Positions 26,580 through 36,059 of a stretch of DNA of 52,331 nucleotides are shown here, one piece after another. Below the pieces are notes generated by a model. The model searched no databases. It saw only the letters and a program-made list of their open reading frames with translations, and was not told the origin of the DNA. The DNA is from Gemmatimonadales bacterium (GTDB taxonomy: Bacteria > Gemmatimonadota > Gemmatimonadetes > Gemmatimonadales > GWC2-71-9), in NCBI GenBank assembly GCA_011772755.1, contig WVYX01000348.1, positions 1 to 52,331 on the forward strand, given 5' to 3'. Numbering within the stretch: the first letter of the stretch is position 1; every line of letters begins with the position of its first letter. A program made the position numbers and the translations under genes.

Positions 26580-26921
26580 TGGGCGGACCTCGATCTGATC
26601 CGCCCACACACTACAACATACGCTCGGCCGGCCGAGTACCGAAAGAGCGCAGTGGTGGCGCGAAAGAGTGTGGAGAAAGAATCAGCCGGTGATAAGCGGC
26701 TCGATCAGCTGCGTCGCCGACACTACCTTTCGCCAGAACGAAAGCACTGCTGGCTGCCACTGTGAGATAAACACGGAGAGCGAGAGGACCACGCACGACC
26801 CTCTCGCTCTCTATGATGTTACCGAAGATCAACTCACGCCATTGGCGCGAGTCACAAGTACGCTACCTGCCCGAGTTGTCTCGGCGCGCGGCGGAGGCGT
26901 AGACGATGACCGCGCCCGCTA
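26580..26921. other. Gene-free stretch between two minus-strand genes
   Basis: 342 bases. No coding frame. It holds the perfect inverted repeat at 26776-26811 that probably ends the FAD oxidase transcript, and presumably the promoter of the coiled-coil gene; I saw no clear one. Confidence 0.5.
26776..26811 (-). terminator. Hairpin terminator candidate after the FAD oxidase gene
   Basis: GAGAGCGAGAGG at 26776-26787 and its perfect complement at 26800-26811 give a 12-bp stem with a 12-base loop. On the minus strand it is followed by CGTGTTTATCT, a weak T-rich tail, so termination by this hairpin is plausible. Confidence 0.6.
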
Positions 26922-28364
26922 TCACACTCTCTTCGCCGCTACAACGCCCGGCTGGATGTTCTGGTTGAGCCTGAAGAAGTTCTCGGAATCGTACTTGTTC
27001 TTCAGTTCGACCAGCCGCTCGTAGTTTGACCCGTAGGCGGCGCCCACCCGATCGCCCTCGTCCTCCGGCATGAAGTTGATGTACACGCCACCGGTGGCGA
27101 AGGGTGCCGAGCGATCGAATAATTCCCGCGCCCACGATACACACTTGTCGTCCTCCGCAGGATCGTCCCAGCGGGTGTGTACGTTGAGCACGAATTCGGC
27201 GTCCCTATGTGTGTACGCCGTCGCCTCGGCGGGCACGCGACCCACGGCACCGCCCAGTTGTGCCAGGAAGATCTCGCACTGAGGCGTGGGGAGCCTCCCC
27301 GCGTAGTCGACGATCACATCGATCGCGCCATCACTCAATTCCGTGAAGTCGTGAGACTTCCAGTAGTTGCGCGATCCGGGCGTGAGCAGCGGATCGAACG
27401 CCCGCTGAAAGTCCACGAACTTGTGTGGCGCGATGGCATCGGCGATCGGACTGCCGATCTTGCGCAGGTCCGCCATCGCGCGCTCACCGTCCGCCATGTC
27501 GCCGGCGTAGAGCGCGGCGATGGCCAGGATTTCCGTGCCGTGAACTGCTTCCGGCAGGAACGGGAGCGGGGGCGCCTTGCGTAGCACCACCCAGGCCGTG
27601 AGCTCCTCGGGCGCGGACGCCACAAACTCCCGGTACTTCCGCAGCACATCAGCGGCGTCGCCGTACGGGTGCACGATCAGACCGGAGAGCACATCGGGAC
27701 CCACCGGGTGCACCCTGAACTCGAACGAGGTGACGATGCCGAAGTTGCCGCCGCCGCCCCGGATGCCCCAGAAGAGATCGGCATTCTCGCTCTCGCTGGC
27801 TCTGACCTGCTGACCACTCACCGTAACGACATCGGCTGAGATCAGGTTGTCGATGGTCAGGCCGTGCTTGCGGCTGAGCCAGCCGAAACCGCCTCCGAGG
27901 GTGAGCCCCGCGATCCCCGTGGTCGAGTTGATGCCCACCGGCAACGCGAGACCGTGGGCTTGCGCCGCCGCGTCTATGTCGCCCAGCGTGGCCCCCGGCT
28001 CCACCCGGGCCGTTCGGCTGGCCGGGTCGACCTCCACCGCGTTCATCCCGGACAGATCGATCATGAGCGCACCGTCGGCCACCGCGTTTCCCGCGATGTT
28101 GTGGCCGGCGCCCCGGATGGAGGTGAGCAGGCCGTTCTCTCGGCCGAACGTCACCACCTGGACCACATCCTCGGCACTCGCGCAGCGGGCGATGAGGCCG
28201 GGGCGGCGGTCGATCATGGCGTTCCAGATGGCCCGCCTCTCGTCGTAGTCCGCAGATTCCGCTGTCACCAGCTCGCCGGCGAGACCCTCAGCGAGCCGAG
28301 CTACGGCATGCTGCGGTACGACGGTATTCCCCCCGTTGGTGGTGCGCATCGTCAGATCAGCCAT
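26922..28364 (-). CDS. FAD-linked oxidase with BBE domain
   Basis: ATG follows CAGGAGGAG. The FAD-binding part carries RGAGHNIAGNAV, with His88 as the likely covalent 8-alpha FAD attachment site, and GGGFGWLSRKHGLTIDNL. The second, cysteinyl, attachment seen in berberine bridge enzymes is not present, so the flavin is probably bound once. The C-terminal NFFRLNQNIQP segment is the berberine/BBE domain end. Length 480 residues, no signal, so cytoplasmic. The family oxidises sugars or secondary metabolites; substrate unknown. A hairpin terminator follows (26776-26811). Confidence 0.93.
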   Translation of the reverse strand: MADLTMRTTNGGNTVVPQHAVARLAEGLAGELVTAESADYDERRAIWNAMIDRRPGLIARCASAEDVVQVVTFGRENGLLTSIRGAGHNIAGNAVADGALMIDLSGMNAVEVDPASRTARVEPGATLGDIDAAAQAHGLALPVGINSTTGIAGLTLGGGFGWLSRKHGLTIDNLISADVVTVSGQQVRASESENADLFWGIRGGGGNFGIVTSFEFRVHPVGPDVLSGLIVHPYGDAADVLRKYREFVASAPEELTAWVVLRKAPPLPFLPEAVHGTEILAIAALYAGDMADGERAMADLRKIGSPIADAIAPHKFVDFQRAFDPLLTPGSRNYWKSHDFTELSDGAIDVIVDYAGRLPTPQCEIFLAQLGGAVGRVPAEATAYTHRDAEFVLNVHTRWDDPAEDDKCVSWARELFDRSAPFATGGVYINFMPEDEGDRVGAAYGSNYERLVELKNKYDSENFFRLNQNIQPGVVAAKRV

Positions 28365-28800
28365 GGACTCCTCCTGGTCAGGTTGGGTGCTGTGTGGCTC
28401 TCACGGCGTGATGCGTGATTCCGATCTGAGAGAGGACACACACCGGCGGCTGATGGTTCCCTCATCTCCGGACATGGGCAGGACTGCTGGACGGAGTCCA
28501 GTGAGAATTCAAGGGACCGAGGGACAGGAAAGTGGCAAGTCCAGACCACCTAAGTAGTTGTCTAATCTTTGGTTACGTACCGCGGAGCCGGGGAACGCGG
28601 AATCAGGCTCGGAGATAGAGCCACGTCCCTCGTGCACAGACCGATCCGCGTTGAGAGAGTCATCCGCGGCCGTCACAGGCCTCACCCGCCCGCAACGGGC
28701 CAGGGTAGCCGAATGCGACAGCAGTCGGGCATCTTAGCCGTATCGTGGCAGCGCGGCACCGGGGTGCTGCCGGACGGATTCACCTACGACGCGGGTAGCA
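28365..28800. other. Divergent intergenic region, no gene seen
   Basis: 436 bases between the oxidase and antiporter starts. No frame with coding character and no strong inverted repeat or promoter pair was found. It should carry both promoters. Confidence 0.5.
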
Positions 28801-30468
28801 ATGGACCTCTGGACCGCCCTCCTCGACATCCTGATCCTCCTAACCGCGGCAATGGTCCTGGGTGGACTTTGCGAGCGGTTCCGACAGAGCCCGATCCTCG
28901 GCTACTTGCTCGCCGGCACGCTACTCGGCCCAAACGCGCTGGACTTGCTGCCGAGTCACGCCGCAGTCACGACCATTGCGGAGCTGGGCATAGCACTGCT
29001 GCTCTTCACCATCGGCCTCGAGTTCTCCTGGCGAACGCTCCGCGCCGTCGGCCACACCGCTCTCGGTGGTGGAACGCTTCAAGTGCTGTTGACCGGAGCG
29101 CTGACCGCCGTCGTGTGCTTGATGCTCGGGCTTGGTCCCCGCGCGTCAGTGGCAGTCGGTGCCATGATAGCCTTGAGCAGCACAGCGGCCGTGCTGCGCC
29201 TGTTGGCGAACCGTGCCGAGATCGATGCAGTGCACGGCCGCAACGCGGTCGGAATCCTGTTGCTACAGGACATCGCAGTGGTACCGCTCGTGCTGGTGAT
29301 CGCAGCGCTGGGCGGTGGGGGCTCTGCCGGTCAAATCGGCTGGGCCATAGCCCGAGCGGTCGGGCTGGCAGCACTGCTGGTCGGCGCACTTCACCTGCTG
29401 CTCAATTACGGGCTCCCGCTGCTGCTGAGCGCGAGAGTTGCGGCGCGCAATCGTGACTTGCCGATCCTGCTCGCGATCGTCACAGCGGTCGGGGCTGCGT
29501 GGGTGTCTCACGCCCTGGGTTTCTCACCCGTGCTTGGGGCGTTCATCGCGGGAATGCTCTTGGCCGAGTCGCCCTACGCGACGCAAATCCGCGCCGACAT
29601 CGTTCCTCTGCGAACGCTCTTCGTGACCTTGTTCTTCAGCTCCATCGGCATGCTGAGCAATCCGGCGTGGGTAGCGGACAATTGGATGCTTCTCGCGGCC
29701 GTGGTGGCCGCCATCGTCGTCGGCAAGGCCGTGGTGACGTCCGGCGTCGTCCGCCTGTTCCGCAGTCCACTGGGCCAATCGCTGGCGACCGGTATCGTTC
29801 TCGCTCAAGTGGGCGAATTTTCCTTGGTGGTTGCCGTGGCCGCACAAGAGGGACGCTTGATCGGCGTGGAGCTATTCGACCTGATTGTCGCGTCACTGAC
29901 GATCACCTTGTTCCTCACACCCTACCTGGTTGCCCTCGGACCACGTCTCGCCACGGTCGTGGGCAGGCTCTCGACTCCTGACGGAGCCGCGGCGGGAGCG
30001 TTGGGAGAGGAGCCGATTCCACCCGCCGTCAGCGGTCATCTGGTAATCGTGGGCTTCGGCCCCGCCGGGCAGCGCGTTGCCGAAGTGATGATGGGAGAGC
30101 ACAACCTCCAGATCTTGGTGGTGGAGTTGAACCCACACACCGCGGATCACGCCCTGGCTTACGGACTTCAGACCTACCTTGGTGACGCCACCCGCGAGGA
30201 GGTTCTGGAGCGTGTACATGTCGGGACGGCTGCAGCCGTAGTGATCACCGTACCCGATCCGGGCACCGCGCGACAGATCGTCCAGCGGGTGCGTGCCTCG
30301 GCACCCAACACGTCCATCATCGTACGAGCGCGATACCATGTGCACCGATGGCAGCTGGACGTTGCCGGAGCACACACGGTCGTCGACGAGGAGGATGAGG
30401 TCGGTGTGCGCATTGCCGCCGCGGTCCGACGGCGGCTGCGCGACATCGGTCTGGGGGGCGAATCGTAG
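28801..30468 (+). CDS. KefB-type CPA2 cation:proton antiporter with TrkA-N domain
   Basis: 555 residues. About 12 hydrophobic segments fill residues 1-390, with GYLLAGTLLGPNALDLLPSH, LLLFTIGLEFSWRTLR, LLLQDIAVVPLVL and GAFIAGMLLAESPYATQI, all typical of CPA2/Kef proteins. The C-terminal cytoplasmic TrkA-N/RCK domain starts HLVIVGFGPAGQRVAEVM (Rossmann GxGxxG) and runs to the end. It exports K+ (or Na+) for H+ and is gated by a nucleotide or ligand at the RCK domain. No KefF/KefG-type ancillary subunit is near. The ribosome site before the ATG is weak (GCGGGTAGC). Confidence 0.94.
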   Translation: MDLWTALLDILILLTAAMVLGGLCERFRQSPILGYLLAGTLLGPNALDLLPSHAAVTTIAELGIALLLFTIGLEFSWRTLRAVGHTALGGGTLQVLLTGALTAVVCLMLGLGPRASVAVGAMIALSSTAAVLRLLANRAEIDAVHGRNAVGILLLQDIAVVPLVLVIAALGGGGSAGQIGWAIARAVGLAALLVGALHLLLNYGLPLLLSARVAARNRDLPILLAIVTAVGAAWVSHALGFSPVLGAFIAGMLLAESPYATQIRADIVPLRTLFVTLFFSSIGMLSNPAWVADNWMLLAAVVAAIVVGKAVVTSGVVRLFRSPLGQSLATGIVLAQVGEFSLVVAVAAQEGRLIGVELFDLIVASLTITLFLTPYLVALGPRLATVVGRLSTPDGAAAGALGEEPIPPAVSGHLVIVGFGPAGQRVAEVMMGEHNLQILVVELNPHTADHALAYGLQTYLGDATREEVLERVHVGTAAAVVITVPDPGTARQIVQRVRASAPNTSIIVRARYHVHRWQLDVAGAHTVVDEEDEVGVRIAAAVRRRLRDIGLGGES

Positions 30469-30481
30469 GCCGGCTAGCTGC

Positions 30482-30508
30482 TGCGGCAGCGACAAAGCGC
30501 CTGCCGCA
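30482..30508. terminator. Hairpin between the convergent antiporter and kinase genes
   Basis: TGCGGCAG at 30482-30489 pairs perfectly with CTGCCGCA at 30501-30508 (8-bp stem, 11-base loop). No T-tract on either side, so it is a weak candidate for a bidirectional terminator. Confidence 0.4.
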
Positions 30509-30531
30509 CGACTCCCGCGTCATTCAGCCCG

Positions 30532-33168
30532 TCAGTCCATCCCCACCAGCTCCCGAAACCTAGGGTCGTCCCGGAGCGGACTGAACAGTGGATCCTTCCG
30601 AAAGTCCGATGCTGTCCAGAACGCTGGGATCGCGAGGAGCTGTTCGAGTTGCTCGATAGCCTCCTCCTCGTAGCCTAGGATCGTGTAGACCCTCGCCAGG
30701 TTGATGAGGGCATCGAGCCCGCGGATGGCATCGACCGAGACCGGCAGCAACTCGACGGCTGCCTCGGCACCCGCAACCGCGGCCTCCTGGTTTCCGAGCA
30801 AAGCGTTCGCAAGGGAGAGGTCCACGTGAGGACTCAGCACCGTTCGGTATGGCACTGTCCTGTATTCCTCAGGAACCGCTCGCAGCCTGGCCTCGCCCCG
30901 CAAGCGAACTGAGTCCGCGTACGCCCGCTGCAGGTCCCGTTCACCGAGCAGATAGTAGAGCCTCGCAATCTCCCCGTAGCTGCGAGGTAAGTATTCACGC
31001 CTCAGTCGCAGAGCAGTTTCCAGGTCGTTCCGGTAGTAGGCAAGCAACGCGTATCCAATCTGAAGTACCGCGGGTTCGAGCCGCCCGGAATTCTCCTCTA
31101 GGAACTGACGCGCGCCGACACTGTCGTCGGCCACAGAACGCAAGGCCCTGAACTTCTCCTGGTACGCGGTCTGCAGATCCGGTGCGACCGATATTGCCTG
31201 GTCGAGATACCGCACCGCCTCATCAAAGCGACGCATGAAGCGATAAGACTCACCTATCGACAGCGTCGTGTTGTGCGACCGCGGGTCGAGCTCCAACGAT
31301 CGCTTGAATGCGGACACAGCCTCCTCCCACCGACCTTGCCGCCGCTGGATGTAGCCGATCGCCACGAGCACCTCCGGATCACCTGGTCGGATCGCTTCCG
31401 CCGCGAGGAAGTGCTCAAGCGCACGGTCGTACGCTCGGTTGAAATAGTAGTGGTAGTAACCTTGAGCGATTTGAGTCTCGAACGCGTTCGGAGCCAACTC
31501 AACGGCGCGGTCCAGAGCTGCCTTTGCCATCGAAGCCTGCTCGAATTGGGTGAATTCCCAGAACAGCCAGATCCGTGCATGGGCGAGCCCGGCATGGGCT
31601 GCCGCAAAAGCCGGATCGGCCGCCACAGCCTGCTCGTAGAACCAGACCGCCTTGTCGGCTTCGTCACGCGCTCTGCGGAGGTCCGCGTGGAAACGCGCCC
31701 GCAAATAGGCGTCATACGCCTCGGGGCTGTTCGTTGGCGCCGTCTGGATACGCTCCTCTTCTTCCGGAGACAGGGTCGCCCGCAGGGCGCTCGCAACCTG
31801 ATGGGCGATGTCGCTCTGGATCGCGAACAGCTGCTCGACGGTCCACTCCCGCGTGTATGCCTCCGCCCACAGACTCTGCTCCGATTCTGCCTCGATCAGC
31901 TTTACATTGACCCGCACCTGATTACCCGCTCGCTGGACGCCGCCCTCCAGCAGGTTCGCAACGCCGAGTTCTTGACCGATTTGGCGCATGCTCTTCGGGG
32001 TACCGCGATACTCCACCCCGGAAGTGCGTGCCTGAACCTTGAGCGCGCTGACCTTAGAAAGCTGCGTCACGATGTCATCGTGAATGCCGGTCGCGAAGGC
32101 ATCACTCTCTTCATCCGATCGAACGCTGGTGAAAGGAAGCACGGCGACTGACAGCGGATCGACCTCGCTCACTGCGCCGCGGCGGCCGCTCACGATCCAA
32201 GTCCCCACCAGGATCAACGCCACCGCCGCGACGCCCACGGCCCTGACCAGGTTGCGCCGCCTTGCTTGAACCGGCGCTGGGGCCGCCTCGATCGGCCTGG
32301 TGTCAGTCGGGGTGATTCCCCCGCTCGGCGTCGTCAGCGCCTCAAGTTGCGGCAGCAACTCCTCGGCACTCTGCCACCGGTCCGCCGGCTTCTTCTCCAG
32401 GCACCGCATCACCACCCGCTCCAGTGCGGCCGGTACCGTCTCCCGATGCTTCGTGACCGGTTGCGGGGCCTCGGTCATGTGCGCCGACAGCACCATCTGG
32501 GGCGTCGTCCCCATGAACACGGGACGCCCAGTCAGGAGCTCATACGCCACCGCGCCCACCGCATAGATGTCCACCCGATGATCGAGGTGGGGATCCGCTG
32601 AGGCCTGCTCTGGCGCCATGTAGGCGGGAGTACCGAGGGCAACACCTGCAGTCGTGAGCTGCTCTCTGCCCGTTGCCTCACTTACGGCCTTGGCTACTCC
32701 GAAGTCCGTGACTAGCGCGTGCCGACCGCGCAGGAGGATGTTCTCCGGTTTGATGTCACGGTGCACTACGCCGTTGGCATGTGCCTCCGTCAGGGCATCG
32801 ACCACGTCCCTGAGCATGCGCACGGCATCCCCGATCGGGAGCTCTCCCTCCTTCGCCAGCTTGTCGCGCAGGGACTGCCCTTCCACGTAGGGCATGACGT
32901 AGTAGAGGAAATCGTCCGCCTCACCAGAATCGAGCAATGGCAGGATGTTGGGGTGCTGCAACCGGGCCGCGATCTTGATCTCGCGATGGAACCGCTCCGG
33001 GCCGAGCGTCGCGGCCAGGTCGGGACGCAGGACCTTGATCGCGACCTGGCGGTCATGGCGGAGATCCTCGGCCAGGTAGACGGTCGCCATGCCACCGCTG
33101 CCGAGCTCCCGCTCGATGCGGTAGCGGTCAGCCATTGCAGTCCTCAGGCGGTCCAGCTGCTCGGTCAT
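30532..33168 (-). CDS. Ser/Thr protein kinase with TM segment, TolB-like domain and TPRs
   Basis: ATG about ten bases after GAGGTC. Residues 15-270 form a PknB-type kinase (GSGGMATV, VAIK, VVHRDIKPEN, TDFGVAK). A TM helix lies near 305-322 (AVGVAAVALILVGTWIV). The periplasmic part begins SVAVLPFTSVRSDEESDAFATGIHDDIVTQLSK, a clear TolB/FlgO-like domain, with ANLLEGGVQRAGNQVRVNVKLI, then about eight TPR-type helices. The architecture equals that of the kinase at 15169-18054, but the TolB part is a more standard version. Divergent from the sigma-factor operon with a 363-base gap, so its expression may be linked to that sigma factor (inference). The target is unknown. Confidence 0.94.
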   Translation of the reverse strand: MTEQLDRLRTAMADRYRIERELGSGGMATVYLAEDLRHDRQVAIKVLRPDLAATLGPERFHREIKIAARLQHPNILPLLDSGEADDFLYYVMPYVEGQSLRDKLAKEGELPIGDAVRMLRDVVDALTEAHANGVVHRDIKPENILLRGRHALVTDFGVAKAVSEATGREQLTTAGVALGTPAYMAPEQASADPHLDHRVDIYAVGAVAYELLTGRPVFMGTTPQMVLSAHMTEAPQPVTKHRETVPAALERVVMRCLEKKPADRWQSAEELLPQLEALTTPSGGITPTDTRPIEAAPAPVQARRRNLVRAVGVAAVALILVGTWIVSGRRGAVSEVDPLSVAVLPFTSVRSDEESDAFATGIHDDIVTQLSKVSALKVQARTSGVEYRGTPKSMRQIGQELGVANLLEGGVQRAGNQVRVNVKLIEAESEQSLWAEAYTREWTVEQLFAIQSDIAHQVASALRATLSPEEEERIQTAPTNSPEAYDAYLRARFHADLRRARDEADKAVWFYEQAVAADPAFAAAHAGLAHARIWLFWEFTQFEQASMAKAALDRAVELAPNAFETQIAQGYYHYYFNRAYDRALEHFLAAEAIRPGDPEVLVAIGYIQRRQGRWEEAVSAFKRSLELDPRSHNTTLSIGESYRFMRRFDEAVRYLDQAISVAPDLQTAYQEKFRALRSVADDSVGARQFLEENSGRLEPAVLQIGYALLAYYRNDLETALRLRREYLPRSYGEIARLYYLLGERDLQRAYADSVRLRGEARLRAVPEEYRTVPYRTVLSPHVDLSLANALLGNQEAAVAGAEAAVELLPVSVDAIRGLDALINLARVYTILGYEEEAIEQLEQLLAIPAFWTASDFRKDPLFSPLRDDPRFRELVGMD

Positions 33169-33531
33169 GTGGGGACGACCTCGGGTCGCACTGCTCTAAG
33201 CTAGGATTCTCCACCGACTCCGGCTAGAACGGCGATGTCCCTCAGCGGTCCACCACGCCACTGGCGCCTTGAGCCGGTCAAACACGTCCGCAAACAGGGA
33301 TAACCTCGGTCGGGGTTGCCCCAAGCTGCCAACCGGCCGTGGGATAGACCAGCTGATCGCCGCGCCTTGCCCCGTGGCGCTGCTGCTTCGCTCCTCCGTA
33401 TTCCGGATATCTCCCCAATGCGCAGATTGCCATAAACAGATCCCGGACCCGTGGCGTACACTCTTTGGAGGCTGTAGGCGAGGTCGCGGGTTACGGGCAG
33501 GCCCGACTGGAACACGGCAGGGGAGCTGCGG
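33169..33531. other. Divergent intergenic region, no gene seen
   Basis: 363 bases between the kinase and the sigma-factor gene. No gene and no clear promoter pair. An autoregulated ECF promoter would be expected here. Confidence 0.5.
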
Positions 33532-34098
33532 GTGGACGACAGGGAGCTCACGGCACTGGCGGCAGCATTCCAGAGGGGGGACGAGGGCAGCTTCAAGCTC
33601 CTCGTCGATGCCCTGACCCGCACCCTCATCGCGATGGCCTACCGCTACATCGGAGACTGGGAATGGGCGCGCGACCTCACCCAGGAGACCTGGATCAGGG
33701 TGTACGACAGGATCCGACGCTACGATCCCGCCAGGTCGTTTCGCGCCTGGGTCCTCGCGGTCCATCGCAACGGCTGCCTGAGCCACCTGCGGCGAGCCTG
33801 GGTGCGGCAGGAAACGACTCCCGGCGATGAGGTGATCAAGGAGCTGCCCATAGCACACCACGGGCGTAACCCGGAGGAAGACCTCGAGCGTAGCGAGTTC
33901 CATCGGCGGCTGCTCGTGGCGTTGGGCGAACTGAGTGAGAGCCAGCGGTTGGTGTTCGTACGGGTGGACCTGGAGCAGGAAGACCAGAAGGAGGTCGCGC
34001 AGGACCTTGGGATCAAGCCCGCGACCTTGAGAGCGACCTTGCACTTCGCACGCAAACGCCTGGCCTCAGTACTTCGGCAGAGTGAGGAATCGCAGTGA
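33532..34098 (+). CDS. ECF-type RNA polymerase sigma factor
   Basis: GTG start after AGGGGAGC. The 188-residue protein has the two ECF regions: region 2 (LARDLTQETWIRVYDRIRRYDPARSFRAWVLAVHRN) and region 4 (LGELSESQRLVFVRVDLEQEDQKEVAQDLGIKPATLRATLHFARKRL). It directs RNA polymerase to its own set of promoters. The stop overlaps the next start by four bases (GTGA), so the anti-sigma factor is translationally coupled. The kinase gene lies divergently upstream. Confidence 0.93.
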   Translation: MDDRELTALAAAFQRGDEGSFKLLVDALTRTLIAMAYRYIGDWEWARDLTQETWIRVYDRIRRYDPARSFRAWVLAVHRNGCLSHLRRAWVRQETTPGDEVIKELPIAHHGRNPEEDLERSEFHRRLLVALGELSESQRLVFVRVDLEQEDQKEVAQDLGIKPATLRATLHFARKRLASVLRQSEESQ

Positions 34099-34892
34099 AC
34101 CAAAGAATCGACTGTGAGGTCTTCCAAGACCAGCTTGACGCGCTCTCGGAGGCACAGCTGCCGGACGAGGGCATGGAGCAGCTCCGCCTCCACGCCGCCT
34201 CGTGCCCTCAGTGCGCCATGCAGCTGCGAGTGCACGAGCACCTGGCAGCACGATCGCCGCGCGATCTCGAGGCCGCGGTTCCCGACGAGTTGGCAGGCTC
34301 CGTCTGGCCACGGGTTCGGGCCGAGATCGCCACGCACGAATCGGCACGGGAGAGCGAGCGGAGCCGACGGCACGGATGGAGCTGGCTCGTTCCGGCCCTG
34401 GCCGCCGCGACAGTGCTGCTGATCGTCGGTAGCGGCCTCCTCTACCGGGAGGTGAAGCAGCTCCACGAGCGGGAAACCGCGCTCGTTCACCAGATCGGCG
34501 AGCAGCAGCGTCGGCTCGCGGAACTCGACCTCCGGACGTCAATGGACCCGGCTGCGCGAGCTGCAAGCTTGGCCGGCAGGACTGTGTGGGAACGGGCGCT
34601 GTCGCGCCGGAAGAGCGTGAGCGTCGCCGAGCTGGAGGCGATGCTCCACAGCGTTCCGGAGAGGGCGACGGTCTTCAGCGCCGCCGAGATGGAGGCGCTG
34701 AGCGAGAGCATCCCCTTCTGGACGGCGACCGCGGTAGGAGCAGCGCTCTCTGAGATCCGCAGCGACGACGGGATACAGGCCGGGGAGTTGCTCCGGCTGG
34801 TAGCTACGCTGGACATCGAGCCCGGAAGACGCATTCCCACGGCGCGCATCCTTGCCATCTCCGGAGGAGCAGCTCGCCTTGGGCGCTCATGA
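34095..34892 (+). CDS. Zinc-type anti-sigma factor, single TM
   Basis: GTG start overlapping the sigma stop by four bases. The cytoplasmic head has the zinc anti-sigma pattern H33-x3-C37-x2-C40 (HAASCPQC), with Cys7 as a possible fourth ligand. A TM helix lies at about 96-117. The outer part is helical with Glu-rich segments (VAELEAMLHSVPERATVFSAAEMEALSE) and resembles a heavy-metal-resistance-type metal-sensing segment only weakly. It should hold the sigma factor until a periplasmic signal is sensed. The following lipoprotein may be the sensor partner or main target. Confidence 0.9.
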   Translation: MNQRIDCEVFQDQLDALSEAQLPDEGMEQLRLHAASCPQCAMQLRVHEHLAARSPRDLEAAVPDELAGSVWPRVRAEIATHESARESERSRRHGWSWLVPALAAATVLLIVGSGLLYREVKQLHERETALVHQIGEQQRRLAELDLRTSMDPAARAASLAGRTVWERALSRRKSVSVAELEAMLHSVPERATVFSAAEMEALSESIPFWTATAVGAALSEIRSDDGIQAGELLRLVATLDIEPGRRIPTARILAISGGAARLGRS

Positions 34893-34926
34893 GCAGGAGA
34901 CACGTGATTCGAGAGAGGTGAGCATC

Positions 34927-35913
34927 ATGAAGTGGATAGATAGGTGTCAGCGAGTTTACGTGGCGGCCCTGGCAATGGCTCTGCCCCTGTTGGCCGGCTG
35001 CATCGAGTACAGGATAGAGGCGACAATGAACGCCGACGGAAGCGGCGTACGTCACGAGGAGATGATCGTCGACGATGACGAGGACGCCGGGATCGACATG
35101 TCCCGCGCCGACTTCGCTGCGCTCATGTCCGTCACCGAGAAGCACCGCTGGACGTATCGCGAACAAGTGGAAGATGATGACACGGTTCACGTGTTCCGGC
35201 GTGAGACACGTATCAGGGACATCGCTTCTTGGGCCGATGTGAGCGACGACGTTCACATTGCGGGCGCTACTGGAGCCAGCGCGGCCTCGAATGTTGGACA
35301 TATCTCGCTGGGCGACGTCCACTTCCGGAATTCCGTGAGGGTAGAGACCGGGCGAGTCGCCGAAGGCACCTCGTTCACCTACCGCGAGACCTTCTACTGG
35401 AACAATCTGCCCGATGTTCTAATCGAGTACTTCGCGCAGTCCTTCGTTCACACCATGGATGCGAGGTATCCCGATCTGACCTCCGAGCAGCGAGGCGAGC
35501 TGCTCGGGCTGGTGAGAGGCGGACTCTGGTCAGCCACAGACCAGGGTCTGCTCGAAGCCGGCGACGATGAGGAGGAAGCCCTGGTATCGGCCTTCAGCCG
35601 CCGCACGGGAATTCAGGCCGCGAGGATCGTGCGGCAGAGCTATCCGGCTGCCGATGAGGAGTTCTTCGAGAACCTGCTCAGGGAGCTGTACGAGGACGAC
35701 GAGGATCGGCTCGACGACTTCATCGAGCGGAAGCTGCCGGGTGTGCAGTTGGCGATCAACTGCGCCATCGTGTTCCGGCTGAACATGCCCGGCCGGGTGA
35801 CGGCATCGAACGCGCACAATCGTGAGGGGGACACCTTGATCTGGGAGTTCGGCCCCGGAGATGCTGCAACCGCTCCCCTCGAGATCATCGCGGAATCGAT
35901 CGTACGCAAGTAG
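34927..35913 (+). CDS. Lipoprotein, third gene of the sigma-factor operon
   Basis: The ATG at 34927 is preferred over a longer frame from 34852, as GAGAGGTG lies before it and it gives a clean lipoprotein signal ending LLAGC (Cys25). The protein has an N-terminal IEYRIEATMNADGSGVRHEEM beta region and a Glu/Asp-rich middle (for example YEDDEDRLDDFIERKLPG), with FRLNMPGRVTASNAHNREGDTLIWEFGPGD at the end, resembling a beta-sandwich of DUF-type lipoproteins. 34 bases after the anti-sigma gene on the same strand, so it is part of the same operon. Role unknown; it may signal to or be controlled by the sigma/anti-sigma pair. Confidence 0.86.
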   Translation: MKWIDRCQRVYVAALAMALPLLAGCIEYRIEATMNADGSGVRHEEMIVDDDEDAGIDMSRADFAALMSVTEKHRWTYREQVEDDDTVHVFRRETRIRDIASWADVSDDVHIAGATGASAASNVGHISLGDVHFRNSVRVETGRVAEGTSFTYRETFYWNNLPDVLIEYFAQSFVHTMDARYPDLTSEQRGELLGLVRGGLWSATDQGLLEAGDDEEEALVSAFSRRTGIQAARIVRQSYPAADEEFFENLLRELYEDDEDRLDDFIERKLPGVQLAINCAIVFRLNMPGRVTASNAHNREGDTLIWEFGPGDAATAPLEIIAESIVRK

Positions 35914-36059
35914 CACGGGGACGGCGCTCCGCCCGTCCCCCCCGGTTGCTACGCAGAGCGAGGCTGCGCAGTCACAGGTATCGTACCCAAGCGAATGCGT
36001 GCTAATATTCGTGGTAGGCCGTAGGAGGACCTTCCCAGTCTCCAACAGGAGGGTCTCCG

